The notes under the pieces were generated by a model. That model saw only the letters and a list, made by a program, of their open reading frames with translations, did no database searches and was not told where the DNA came from. A DNA stretch of 64,000 bases from Acanthopleura granulata (lineage: Eukaryota; Mollusca; Polyplacophora; Chitonida; Chitonidae), in assembly GCA_016165875.1 (NCBI GenBank), contig JABBOT010000080.1:38663101-38727100 (forward strand), in the 5' to 3' direction. Both the position numbers and the translations under genes were made by a program. Of the stretch, positions 48,270-64,000 are shown one piece after another (the stretch's first letter is position 1; each line of letters begins with the position of its first letter).

Positions 48270-49066
48270 AGGGAGGGACAAGTGACATAAATACTTTGTA
48301 ACAGAGAAATAGCTGATTAAAAAATAATAATTATTGTCAAAATAGTTACAAAATGGATCGATTTCAAGATGGCATTATTCAGACATTCAATATCGTTTCA
48401 AAAAATGTTCTGACATTTGTATTAGAAAATAGGATACTTCACTTGCTCATCAAAATATGTGTCGTCTTTCTTAACGGCTTAATTTTGTGGCCGCTTAACT
48501 TACACCATGTTACTTGATCGAGAGTTTTAATGTATAACGTAAATCAGGTAAATAAAGCCTATTTCCTTCTTTTTGTATCAAAGAAGAACGTTAAAATTAC
48601 GTCAAAAGCAAAGTTGCATCCGACAACAAATTACAGGCATAAAATCTCCATTAAAGCATGTCATTATTTACTTTTTTAATCAGTATTAAAGGCTGACGGC
48701 GCGAAAGAATTTAGAAATATAAGTTTTGAAACTCAGTGCATTATAAACGATTCTACGTTTTCTCTTACACGTATTTGTTCAGGAAACAGTTGTAAGCGTT
48801 GCGAACGTTAATTCGAATGGACATCAACAGTTCATATGTTAAGAAGTGTGCCTTATTAATCATATTTTCGTTAGCAATATTCCATGAATAAATCAGGTTA
48901 GAAAACGTATTCGTCGTGTTTGCCGAGTTAGTGAAGTCCTGTTCGAAGTTCATTATACTAACCACACAAGGATAGGTCAATTCAAACTTAATATCAACAG
49001 AAATCTTAAAATGTATAGGCCATTCAGGAATTCAAACAAAACGGATTAAATCCAAAACGTACGTAC
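48270..49066. other. probable intron of the minus-strand gene
   Basis: A+T-rich. A minus-strand frame at 48765-48980 (…TNTFSNLIYSWNIANENMIN…) is open for 71 codons but has no convincing splice sites. An exon entering in phase 0 and leaving in phase 1 is needed here to join 49067-49129 to 48127-48266. I could not identify one. Confidence 0.3.
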
Positions 49067-49129
49067 CGGTCTTTTTGCTAAGCCTGAGGGAACCGCGAGG
49101 CTTATCGGCTTAACCAAGAAGGCTCCTGC
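49067..49129 (-). CDS. candidate 63-bp minus-strand internal exon
   Basis: Flanked on the minus strand by CTTCCCTCCAG and a GTACGT donor. Reads AGAFLVKPISLAVPSGLAKR plus P, 21 codons, open only in phase 0. Probably part of the gene that ends at 48127, but a linking exon is missing. Confidence 0.35.
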
Positions 49130-49139
49130 CTGGAGGGAA

Positions 49140-49705
49140 GGCTAGGGCATTGTCCAGTCACTGGCCAGTGAACGTCTGGTCAGCGGTACCGGACAATAGG
49201 GTCAGAGAAGATTAAGCCACTGGGCGCGCGGTGGGCAGTTTATTATACACCTATCGCCTTTTGAGTGGATTGTTTAGGATACCTGACAATGCATAGGGAC
49301 TTACAGGTACGGATTATACAAGAGAATATCAGCTTAAAGAGCAAATGATTGGTCCGTCGATCAACACCAAAAGTTGGGGACCGCCTCGAGAGTCCCCATC
49401 AGACTCGGGACATTGGTGGCTCAGCCCCACGTGCTCTTCACAGACCATATATCTTGAAAGTTTCTTGAGGTGGCCTGATTCTTTAGGCAACTGTTGCAGG
49501 ACACAGACCCAGCCACGGTTTTCACACACCTCTACGTGGGCAGTCTTTAATGTTCGATGGTATCATCCTTATCAGTTTAGGATTCTTTGGGGGAAATCAG
49601 TTTAATTCCTTTCTTCTCGAGGCGAACAGTCAGCACATCCCTTAAAGTGACAGCCTGTCTTTGCCAGCATTTTACTTATTCGTTTCGCAAGTAATTTACT
49701 ATAGG
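49140..49705. other. region between the minus-strand gene and the homeobox gene
   Basis: Contains a perfect 12-bp palindrome CACTGGCCAGTG (49159-49170), flanked by an inverted pair ATTGTCC (49149-49155) and GGACAAT (49191-49197). A G+C-rich tract at 49345-49605 is open on both strands (minus: VLQQLPKESGHLKKLSR...; plus: GPPRESPSDSGHWWLS...). I cannot tell which strand, if either, is used. A GTAAGT donor on the minus strand near 49310 supports a minus exon. This is also the likely promoter area of the homeobox gene. Confidence 0.35.
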
Positions 49706-55011
<5,306 letters not shown>

Positions 55012-55553
55012 AGACGAAAGCTTAATGTATTCGAAAAAAACTATGAATTTAACGTACACTGGTTCGCCATTTATCCATCAATGTATACCAGAAAACACGT
55101 AATGTTCCCGGTGTCATTAAACCACACATAAACTGTGAGTTTCATCCCTCTGGTCGCAGCAAGCTACTCAAGCCAATGACAGAGACTTGACCAGGGCAAG
55201 CGCATTGTGTCTAAGAAAAACAGATTCACGCCCTTTTAAAACGCAACGCAAGAATATTTCAGGCGTTGGAAAACATTGATACGACAGACGGCGTTTTGGT
55301 GCAGCGCCATCTGATGGCGTCATTGAATATAATTGTTGTTTCATGATTTACACTTGTTAAGTGCTGCAGAGTTTATCGTTTACATTCCCTGTATATACAT
55401 GTTAAATATATGAAGATTTATTTATAGAATGCTCATTTTTGACTGAAATTGTGTGGAGTATGTTTGTCCTGATAAAGGGATTGTATAAATATTTTTCCAC
55501 ATATATGTGCACATAAGTCACATATATGTGACTTTGAACAATTCTCACTTGTA

Positions 55554-55559
55554 AATAAA
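55554..55559 (+). terminator. AATAAA polyadenylation signal of the homeobox gene
   Basis: TGTAAATAAAATG about 540 nt after the stop. Just upstream the 3' UTR has two copies of the palindrome CACATATATGTG (55499-55510 and 55520-55531), and a CGCCATCTGATGGCG palindrome lies near 55310-55325. Confidence 0.6.
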
Positions 55560-55599
55560 ATGATCTTTAAATTGTTTATCGAGTGTGATTAGTTGACGT

Positions 55600-57180
55600 T
55601 TTTTTCGTATTTCTTTCATGAGGACCTTATATCCATGGTTATCTAGTTGTCAAAATGTGTATGTGTACAGCCCGCTCCTTGGTAAAGTGGTTTTCTCGGT
55701 GAAGTGGGTTTAAGCATTTTTCCATACAGATATTACTTAACGGAAATACAAAAGGCCTTTATTCATTTAAAAAGCTTAAAAGTGGTTTTATTCCAACGAA
55801 ATGAAATGAATAGTACCAACGTCAATATGACCTTGTTACATATGCTGAATCAAACTCATCAGCAGAATACTGGGCCCTCTGAGTAACAACAGAGTGTTTA
55901 ATGATTTCCGACACAAGATATTGTAATCTATAAGGGTTAATTCACAATGAGAGTGATGGTGTGGGGATGGGGATGTAAGTTATATTGGTGTGAACGGCTG
56001 AAATAAAACCATAAATGAGGCAATCAGACGAGCTCAGATTTCACAGCGTACGTGTGACCACTAGCCAACTAAAACACCGCCGTTTTTGCTATGGTTTTAG
56101 CCTCTGTGCTGTTTTATCAGTCCAAAATTCATGGCAAGAAAAACCAGACTATTCTCTATAGTAGCTGGGTGGGTGCAACCCTCATGAGACAGTTCTTGAA
56201 CAAACTAGAAGCAAACTGAGTTGGGCCAAACTGTCAGATGGCATCTGATCACACATATGTAAAAGAACTGCGTAGAGCAGGGATACAATTAACATATAGG
56301 ATATGTTGTTTTAGACGTGCCTGTATGTCCTGCCCGGCGTAAGCCTTGCTGAAGGACATACTAGATTGTGGAAAGCCAAGGTCAATAAGCAATAATTCAA
56401 AAGAACGCGATGAACGTGAAAGAACATTGAAGGTATTCTCTTTAATCGAGCAGTACAAATTGTAAAATTGTAAAATATCGATAGGTTGGTAAATAAGTCG
56501 AATGTTTCAGTAGAATATGTCGCGTCAAATCCAGACGTTGTAATATCCATTTATAAATCAGTTCTCAGACCAATCTGAGATTCCAGTGTAATTATTTATG
56601 CCTGCCAGAAATGAGATTGGATAAATTTTGACCTTGCATTGTTCAAACGTCAAACAATTTCCAGCTATGGCAGGAAGACACAGATTGCATCCCTGACGTA
56701 TATTTGTCTCTAGTTTTCAATAGTGCACAGACCGTATAGAGTACACACAAGATATTCAAATTATGTGTTCCTTGTATGAAGATGTGAGGTAGCTTTCCAC
56801 CCCTCTCCACCGATGATCCCGACCGTCTTTGTACACGTGAAATATACTAGAGTACGGAACGCCTAAGAAATAGAAATTAACACCAGAGCAACGACAACAG
56901 GGCGGTTGTTGACCAGCTGTCACACTTAATCAATGAATTCCTGCCTGATGTGAGTTTACCTCAGTTAGAATTCTGCTCTAGATGTTCATGTAAGTCTTGA
57001 AAAAATAGCACCATGACTAAAGTAGATTCTGGTAAAAAGTAATTCACTAATGACAGGTGCAAGTAATAAGACGCAATAGGTCTATTGTCGTACTGCTTCA
57101 AAAGCTGTCTTATCATAGCATTTAAAGCAATAAAGCGTGACGATCCTAAATCCTGTAGTGCCACTGATGAGTTTTACTTA
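55600..57180. other. unassigned spacer after the homeobox gene
   Basis: A+T-rich. Contains a diverged copy of the dispersed module at 56880-56990 (ACACCAGAGCAACGACAACA, GAGTTTACCTCAGTTAG). Minus-strand frames at 56249-56550 overlap each other and have no splice support. Confidence 0.45.
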
Positions 57181-57181
57181 T

Positions 57182-57360
57182 TACACGAGAAGTGTAAGTC
57201 TGAAAAACGAAGACTTCATTGTGACTCGATATTTCGGCATTTTATTTGCCATCATCATTGAGTCGTCAGTGATGACTCTCCTGATGATGGCAAAATAAAA
57301 TGCCGAAATATCGAGTCACAATGACGTCTTCGTTTTTCGGAGTTACACTACTCGTGTATA
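57182..57360. repeat. long foldback element (inverted arms of about 76 nt)
   Basis: The left arm (57182-57257) and right arm (57282-57360) are reverse complements almost throughout. Both contain CGAAGAC, TTGTGACTCGATATTTCGGC and ATTTTATTTGCCATCATCA, and outer words ACACGAG and GTGTAA. The 24-nt loop itself contains a partial inverted pair (GAGTCRTCA / GACTC). It would give a long hairpin RNA or cruciform. Most like a young foldback MITE. Confidence 0.92.
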
Positions 57361-58259
57361 GCAGCAGGACTAGTTCTAGGGGAAACAAACCAGCAAATAA
57401 ATGGAATTAGACATTTTCTGAAATCTGTATTTGTCAGAGTGTTGTTCTCGTGGTATTCAAATTTCTTAAACTGAAATATACACTGTATCGGATGAGAAGA
57501 CTACATGAACATCTAGTGAGCAGAAATGCCTTCGTATAAGATTGCCGGTGTTGCAGCCTTTTGTTTCCCCTGATAGTGCAGGTGAACGCGTTTCTTTGCT
57601 ACAATCTTTTATATTGACGATTACAATGATAATGTCAATGCAAATGATGTTCACGAAGGCGATCGTTCCATGGTGAGTCTATAACTGCCACTTTAAGGTG
57701 ACATTGCTGATTGCTATTCCCTTGCCCCCCCCCCCCATTACCATCATCATCGTCGATCTATCACTGTTATGATAATTCACAATGAGTGTTGCTATATACG
57801 CTTTGTCGCGTGCAAATCCTAATATTCGGGTCTATGAAAACAGAAAGAAATCAGTGTTACCGTGTCTCTTGATCTGAGTTTAGCTTGTACCAGGACACAC
57901 CTCATGAGAGCATAATTTACTGAGACTCAAGGAAAAGGGCCATTTCTATTGCCTGCCCAAGTTGTTTATGCAATGGTGCGAACTAGGTTTTAGGATTCCT
58001 TGGTCAAACTATCCAATAATGGTATGCATTGTCATTGCCTATGAATACATTAACGACCACTAATATTTAAGATCTAATAATCAATTTAAACTTTCGAATA
58101 TTGTTCTTCATTTTATACAGCAGCCAGATCCGGTTATTTCGTGTATTCTCATTTTCCACACAGTGGAAAAAACCTATTATATACGAGCTCGACCTGATAT
58201 GAAAAGCTCTGTGTCTTCGCAGTTCGCCTTCCTTCAGTTATTGTGAAATGCGAATAGAG
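57360..58259. other. unassigned spacer
   Basis: A 62-codon minus frame at 57466-57654 is unsupported. A poly-C run lies at 57724-57736. Nothing else seen. Confidence 0.45.
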
Positions 58260-59220
58260 GTGAGAAACAGCTGGAGATCATTATACATTACGGCCCAGGG
58301 GTCGTTCACAAAGCCATTGATAGCCATCGAGGTATGTATGTTCACCATTGAGACCCTTGTGCAGCTTTTGCCTTCGTGATATGATGACATAGAGACATGC
58401 GGCAATCAGCCTGCTCAGAAAGTTACCAAAATTAAAATAAAATGCATCTAGGTGTGAAAACAGACATTTCAGTAACAATCGTCAAACATAATGACGGTTC
58501 TCGGTCAATAATCCCATGACTAATTTCGCAAACAACGTTCCACATACTCACCCAAAGAACCAAGAAAATATAAACAACAAAAAAGCTGGGATAGATTCAT
58601 AGAGAAGCAGCCAACAGTATTAATGATGGCGGAAAAATGGCAAGGAATGTTCTAGGCAGGTAAATGTATTCAGTACCCAGGTCGTATAGGATGTTAATAG
58701 TAAAATATCATGCCATTAGTTAATGGTAAGACGCCATGCCCTGGCCTCATGCTGTATAAGTGACATTAGACACAATCATGAAGCAGAGCGCCATAGAAAT
58801 TTAATTTAAGTTTATAAAGCAAAAGTGTTTGATAGAATATCTTTTATACACAAGGTTTCTTGGAACATGTGTTAATGTTTGACCTTAAATAAAACCTCAC
58901 ACGAATGCTGGAAGAAAAGCTATAAATATGCACGTCATATGCAGCTGTTGTTTGTGCGATCTTACAATAATAATGGAAGGTGGAGTTTATGGAATTTTAC
59001 AGTTAGCATTGCTTGTTAGTTCTTTCTCATCGTAACCTCTTACACAAGCAAAATTCATTCTGGTAACATAGTACATTATATCTGCAAACAGAAAGAGATT
59101 TATTCTCGGAGAAGTGAACAGGGATAAACATGCTGATCCATACATTGTGCGGGGAGTTTTAGTATAGGATATAAAATACCACGTGAAACACAAATGTAAT
59201 ATAAGTTCGGCAATGCTCAC
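58260..59220 (-). repeat. duplicated block, copy 1, with decayed minus-strand coding
   Basis: Related to 61540-62340. Shared words include GGTCAATAATC with ACTAATTTCGCAAAC, AGAGAAGCA with AACAGTATT, and (minus strand) GAGCATTGCCGAACTTATA. On the minus strand both copies read a similar protein tract: here GIIDREPSLCLTIVTEMSVF. A second open tract at 58987-59220 reads SIAELILHLCFTWYFISY and onward. Either two gene-family remnants or one transposon family. Confidence 0.5.
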
Positions 59221-59406
59221 TTTTCAAAAGCAATTTTGTTTGTAAACAGGTTCTAGGGTTTCTTACAACAAAGTCTTAATGTTCTAATTAATGTGGCCTT
59301 AGAAAAAAGTTTCTTTGCTTTAAGGTAATGTTTTAAGATAGCCCTCTAATGTTCCGTGCATTGGTGGTCTTACCAAAACGTTTCGTTGTTCCATGGTGGT
59401 CTTACA

Positions 59407-59652
59407 ACAAACTTTAAATATTCTTGAGTACTGCGTGAAACATCAATCAAATAAATAAACCAAGTTTAGAGTTCTAAGGAGGCCTTACAGCAGATTTAAT
59501 GTTTGTTGTCACAGTATTTTGTTTGTATACAGTATTTTAATGTCCTGGTGGTTTTTACCACCAACTTGGTGGCAAATAGTGACACTTACAAGATTTCTTA
59601 CATAGACAGATGTGAAATATTCTTGGGTACAGTGTAAAACATGCACCAGTCA
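59407..59652 (+). repeat. two SINE family 1 tail fragments
   Basis: Tail words occur at 59420-59460 (AATATTCTTGAGTACTGCGT and CAATCAAATAAATAAACC) and again at 59611-59652 (GAAATATTCTTGGGTACAGT, CACCAGTCAAAT). They are about 190 nt apart, so two insertions or one local duplication. Confidence 0.65.
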
Positions 59653-60378
59653 AATTTTCCAGGGTTTTTCAGTCGCCACCTTGTAGGAAGAATTATATCA
59701 TCTTGTAGAGTAATTAAGCTACAATGTTTTAGACTATCTTAAACAGACGTAAATGTGCAGTGTGTCTGAATGTGCAAAGACTGTCAGTTTGTTCTGTCCT
59801 TAAAAAGAAGCTGACCTTACCTAAATCTAAAAGCTGATCTCGATATGCTTTCGCCTCTCTGTTTTTTGGTATGTATTAATGAATTCCTCGAGAGGCGTGG
59901 AAGTGATCAGTATTAAAGAAAAAGCGTTGCGTAACACGAACATATAATGTTACTTTAGTTTTTCCATACTGGAATATACCATCATTTTACGATCATTATT
60001 TCTTCGCTGACTGCATGTGGGTTTGTTTGCCTCTCCGTGTATAACAGCAAGCTGTCCACTGTTTTCCAGGATGGACCAACTGAGGCGACGGTCTCGGCTC
60101 ACTTGGCGTAGCAGGGTATAACTTTACCTGAGCACACCTGTGACTGATTGTTTTAGTTCTGTTTGATAACTGATACCTGGGTATAACTACGGGTTCCTGG
60201 GATGCATCAATGAGATGTACATAATACTCAGGTATGGTATTATGATAGGTATAATGTTGGCTCCCTTAACGTGATTACGCAAGCCATTACTCGAGATAAA
60301 CACCCGTACATAAACGATCTACAGGTGTGGTACAAAGGGGCGGAAGGGGTTACGACCAGGTAACAAATGACTGCTCAC

Positions 60379-60592
60379 CTGTGACGAAAATCCCGCTCTT
60401 CGCCGTGTGATCTCGCCGACCGTCTGTAGACTCAACAATGTCCTGTGTTAACGAATCGTGTTCCGGCCCACACTGTCTAGTGAACTGGAGGGAGTAAATT
60501 CTCTGTAATTGCACTGCTTGGTTACAATATATTTGATACAAGGTTGAGGAACATCGCATATTTTGCTTCAAATAATGGAAGTAATTCGCCAT
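60379..60592 (-). CDS. possible minus-strand first coding exon
   Basis: ATG at 60592 (minus) opens MANYFHYLKQNMRCSSTLYQ, continues LQFTRQCGPEHDSLTQDIVE and STDGRRDHTAKSGIFVTG, and reaches an ACAG|GTGAGC donor in phase 1. Coding-like composition, no signal peptide, no recognised domain. Downstream minus-strand tracts at 58.99-59.22 kb could be part of the same gene, but no acceptor fits well. Confidence 0.3.
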
Positions 60593-60599
60593 GAAATTA

Positions 60600-61535
60600 A
60601 TGACTTTCTAAGAGAATTTGCCGACAGAATTTTAGCTTGGATATTGATGTAAAGTCTAGGTTGTGCGAAGTGTTCATGTGTAAAATTAAAAATCAGCAAC
60701 AACTTATAAGTACATGTGTACATACTTTCTAACCCGTAGCATTTTAAGTTAGACGTAGTCATTTCTTATGCCAGTCCTCTAAATGTTCGGTTCCCATATG
60801 CGACACCATATATAGATTGTTTGACTTCCATTAAAAGTCATAAGAGAACTTCCAGCGAGACTTCTTTATATTTGATTATTTCCTTCCCGGTACCAAGTTA
60901 ACCTATAATGAAGACACCATCTACAGCTGATGCCCGAAGATCTAAAGTAATTACCATGATCCCAAAATTATCAAATACGGTTAGATCACGCCGAACACGA
61001 AAAGTTATACATTCCTCCTTTCTTGTTTTCAGGAGAAACCTCCTATACATCCAAACTCTGATCATGAAGGATGACGGAGAAGTATATAGTTATGGTTATA
61101 AACCTATTTTGCATGACATTTATCTTTCCTATTTCTTACCTCACCACATGTTGTTTCAGTACAGAGTTTTTATATATATATATATATATAAACTCTGTAC
61201 ATGGGCCCATTTGTCCTATAGAACATGAAGTAAATAAAATATTTTGATGAGTCTCCAATGGCTGAATTGTATAATTTTGCGAACCTATTCTGTAATTATG
61301 CAGGGCGGCCATGATGTAATTTCATGTATGGACGGATGTAACCTTTTGGTGGATGAATAATAAATTGCAAATGACATCCATTGTTGTTTTTAGAGTTTCA
61401 TTCTAACTGTTCATGTAAACGTATAAACAGTAATAGCTTTCACACACTCTGTAGCGTTATGGCTTACACATAATTATATATAGTGTAAATACAATTTAAT
61501 GATGTTAACTGCAATTTATTAGACGTCACTGGCCT
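60600..61535. other. unassigned spacer with a TA hairpin
   Basis: A 42-nt near-perfect palindrome at 61159-61200: GTACAGAGTTT, a run of TA units, then AAACTCTGTAC. The 106-codon frame at 60908-61228 runs through it and is not supported. Confidence 0.55.
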
Positions 61536-61539
61536 GGAG

Positions 61540-62340
61540 TTAGTTGATGGGAATCATTTGCTTCCTCTACCCGGCCTAGCCCATAACACGAGTGGATATA
61601 TTTCAACAGTTAGAACAGCATATACCAGCACATGTATCTTTGAAGTAAATGTTCTATATTTTATCATCCACGGGAAAGGCACGTTAGGTTCTACTAATGA
61701 AATGTATGTACATAGATTGCCATCTAGGTAAGACAAGCAACTTGCCGACAGGTACGTTGAAACCGACATTCGCATTACAGCCGTCAACCAAAATTGGCGT
61801 TCCTGGTCAATAATCGCAAGACCAGTTTCCCCAAAACGACAAATAACCCAAACCACCAAAGAACTGAAAAAGTATATAAAATATAAATATTATGACGGAT
61901 TCATGCAAAGAGAAGCAATCAGCAGTATTCCCTGATGACAAAGTAATGCAATAAATGTTCTTAGCGAAAGAATAAAATCAGTTTCCAGACCGGGTGCCAG
62001 ATTAGCACCTCTTCATGGTGCAACTGTTCATAGAGGACTGTTCATGAAGAACCATGGAGCTATACATAGAGAGGTATAAAACTCCTGGGAAAAACACGGT
62101 TATATATAACACTCTCATTAAAACAGACAAGTGTGTTTTTGATCGAAACATTCAAAGTTAGTAAACACTGATTTCGACAATTAGCTTCATGCATTTTCTT
62201 GAACAAAAACATCCATGTAAATTCAAAAAAATTATTACATCTTTTCCTCTAAAATCCTTATATCGACTAATACTATGCTGCTAGCATGTCAAGCTGATGA
62301 CCGATCTTGTATGAAATTCGGCGATGCTCAAATATTAAAC
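61540..62340 (-). repeat. duplicated block, copy 2, with decayed minus-strand coding
   Basis: Counterpart of 58260-59220, about 3.2 kb away in the same orientation. The minus-strand tract reads GLAIIDQERQFWLTAVMRMS and VSTYLSASCLSYLDGNLCTY within an open 101-codon frame (61554-61859). Conserved positions with copy 1 are IID.E....LT.V..MSV..T. Neither copy shows clear splice sites. Family not recognised. Confidence 0.5.
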
Positions 62341-62604
62341 TATCCTATTTGCTATTATAGTGTCCTTCAAAGATTAACTTTGGAGAAAATTTTAAAAAAC
62401 ATCGCAGTAGTAGATATCTTGAGTACAAGTACCATAACATCGGGACCAGAAAATCCTTTTGAATTATTATGTGCTAAATATATGTTGAACATAAAGAGAA
62501 CGTTGAACACCAATGAAACCATTGCTCAGTTTGTTGGGACCTTATCTCGTATACAGGCGATACAACAGGTACAAGAAGTTTTTTTTTTTTTGTCATTTGC
62601 ATGA
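62275..62604 (+). other. open frame of 109 codons, uncertain
   Basis: Starts CTATG|CTG near 62275 and reads LLACQADDRSCMKFGDAQIL, then LTLEKILKNIAVVDILSTST and IQQVQEVFF, ending in a T12 run. The wording is protein-like, but it overlaps the edge of the duplicated block (its first part pairs with 59.2 kb), so repeat origin is likely. No splice or family support. Confidence 0.2.
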
Positions 62605-62867
62605 TACTCCTTTTTACTCCATAAATGTGACCCATTCGTGAGATGCAGGGGTGGGATAAATAGTGTATCTATTCTTTCGTCAACAGTGCTCAGAGTTCCT
62701 TGATTGTCTCGCGGCAGTTCATTGATAAAAAGCAGTCAGTCAAAAATTACACCAGCGCCAGATTACTTTATTATGTAATTTTGTCGTCTCTAGCGAAAGC
62801 AAACGTCCCAAAATATACATATACTGTAGCCATAGGTACTTTGGTTCCTTGATCAGTTTCATTTCAT

Positions 62868-63215
62868 ATTTCGACCGCCTCAGTGTTCTGCTGTTTAGCG
62901 CGCCGGCCTCGAGGCCGGTAGGTCCGGGATCAATCTCGGGTGGTGTCATACCAAAGACTTTGAAAATGTTGTTGCATCGCTTGGCGCTCAACTGAGAGGT
63001 TAGAGCAAGGAAACAGGACTTATCGGCCATGTGTCAGTATAATGTGATTGGGTGAGGCATCATGTCTGGTGTCTTCGACATAATGTTCCAATGACGGCAG
63101 CACTTTTGCGGCATGGACTCGCTCTGCCTTAAAAGACACAGTATACATACATTCTAAGAATTCTTTGTCGTCATATGGCTGAAAAAGTGTTAAGTACGAC
63201 GTAAAAGCCCAAGCA
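62868..63215 (+). repeat. second tRNA-derived SINE family
   Basis: Forward copy. The head contains TTTAGCGCGCCGGCCTCGAG and a B-box-like GGTCCGGGATCAATCTC. The middle has GGTGTCTTCGACATAATGTT. The tail is CATATGGCTGAAAAAGTGTT then ACGACGTAAAAGCCCAAGC. Tail pieces recur at about 4362-4420 and 5965-6025. The minus-strand frames here are shadows. Confidence 0.75.
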
Positions 63216-63341
63216 TTCATACATGTGTTACGTGTTTCGTAAGAATGACATTGCCGTTGAAGTTTTTGAATGTTCCTCTCCGGTATATGTATACATCTAT
63301 TTGCATTTCAGTTGCGTTCTCACCGAAGTTATCAAATTTAT

Positions 63342-63595
63342 TTGCTTATTTGACTGGTGTTTACGCCGTACTCAAGAATATTTCACTTATATGATGGTGG
63401 CCAGCGTTATGTTGGGAGGAAACCGGGGGAAACCCACGACCATCCGCAGGCTGCTGGCAGACCTTCCCACGCACGGCCGGAGAGGAAGCTACCATGAGCT
63501 GGACTTGAACTCACAGGGACCGCATTGGTGAGAGACACTAGATCATTTTGGCTGGCCCGCAAACACCCTCGGCCAAGGACCCCCCCCCTCCCCCA
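63342..63595 (-). repeat. SINE family 1, nearly full length
   Basis: Reversed: TTATTTGACTGGTGTTTACG, CTCAAGAATATTTCACTTAT, GGGAAACCCACGACCATCCG, GAGCTGGACTTGAACTCACA (reversed B box). A C-rich run lies at 63578-63594. The 102-codon frame over it is not a gene. Confidence 0.9.
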
Positions 63596-64000
63596 ACACT
63601 AACCCAACTCACAGAAGTTGACGCGCTCGCTACTCCCTAGTCTTCCACTGTGGGGCAACATAAAATATAACACATAAAACTCACCGTAGATTTAGCGCAT
63701 TTTTCTGCAGATCATTAACTGAAAAAATGTCTAAAATGCATTAGAAACTAGATTTAGTTGTGATGATTATTACTCTAGTTTTTATTTATTTTTCTTTATT
63801 CATTTCTCTTTATGTATTTTTTCCTTTTTCTGAATTTTTTCAAAGCAGGTGAATGTATATGAGATAATACTAACTTCAGCCTGCGACCTATATTTATATT
63901 TATCCCGCATCAGACAAAATCCTCTGCTTTTGCTTGGACAGCAACGGTCACATGACTGTATAACTCTATACCCTACATACGCCTGATGACTGAACAGCAG

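Overview
This is eukaryotic nuclear DNA: A+T-rich, with long introns flanked by GT/AG sites, AATAAA signals, microsatellites and many tRNA-derived SINEs. A divergent SLC6 transporter, a TMEM26 orthologue and a PRD-class homeobox gene make it a bilaterian animal. The SINE family (tRNA-like head, conserved body, AATAAATA tail) points to a lophotrochozoan, most likely a mollusc such as a bivalve. The species call is inference.

Layout: 2.7-22.0 kb (+) holds a 14-exon SLC6-like gene that I assembled by matching exon phases. Its introns are full of SINEs, MITE-like repeats and decayed coding pieces. 22-31 kb is mostly repeat-derived or unassigned sequence, with one convincing minus-strand terminal exon at 28.25-28.48 kb. 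31.8-34.7 kb (+) carries one very long acidic, Ser-rich open frame (941 codons), overlapped at its 5' end in another frame by a tract that reads like the end of a seven-helix receptor. 37.7-41.5 kb (+) is TMEM26 with an unusually long cytoplasmic tail. 43.8-49.5 kb contains several minus-strand coding tracts, including two likely terminal exons, whose full genes I could not assemble. 49.7-55.0 kb (+) is a four-exon paired-like homeobox gene. 55-64 kb is repeat-rich, with a long foldback element, a duplicated block and two SINE families.

The three recognised genes show no obvious functional connection. They look like ordinary neighbours on an invertebrate chromosome. The points most worth following are: the SLC6 protein has lost the residues that normally bind sodium and substrate; a candidate extra exon in that gene has the same phase as exon 7; and a receptor-like end may belong to the 941-codon acidic tail. 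Many short open frames here are shadows of repeats. Exon joins come from reading the sequence only, without transcript data.
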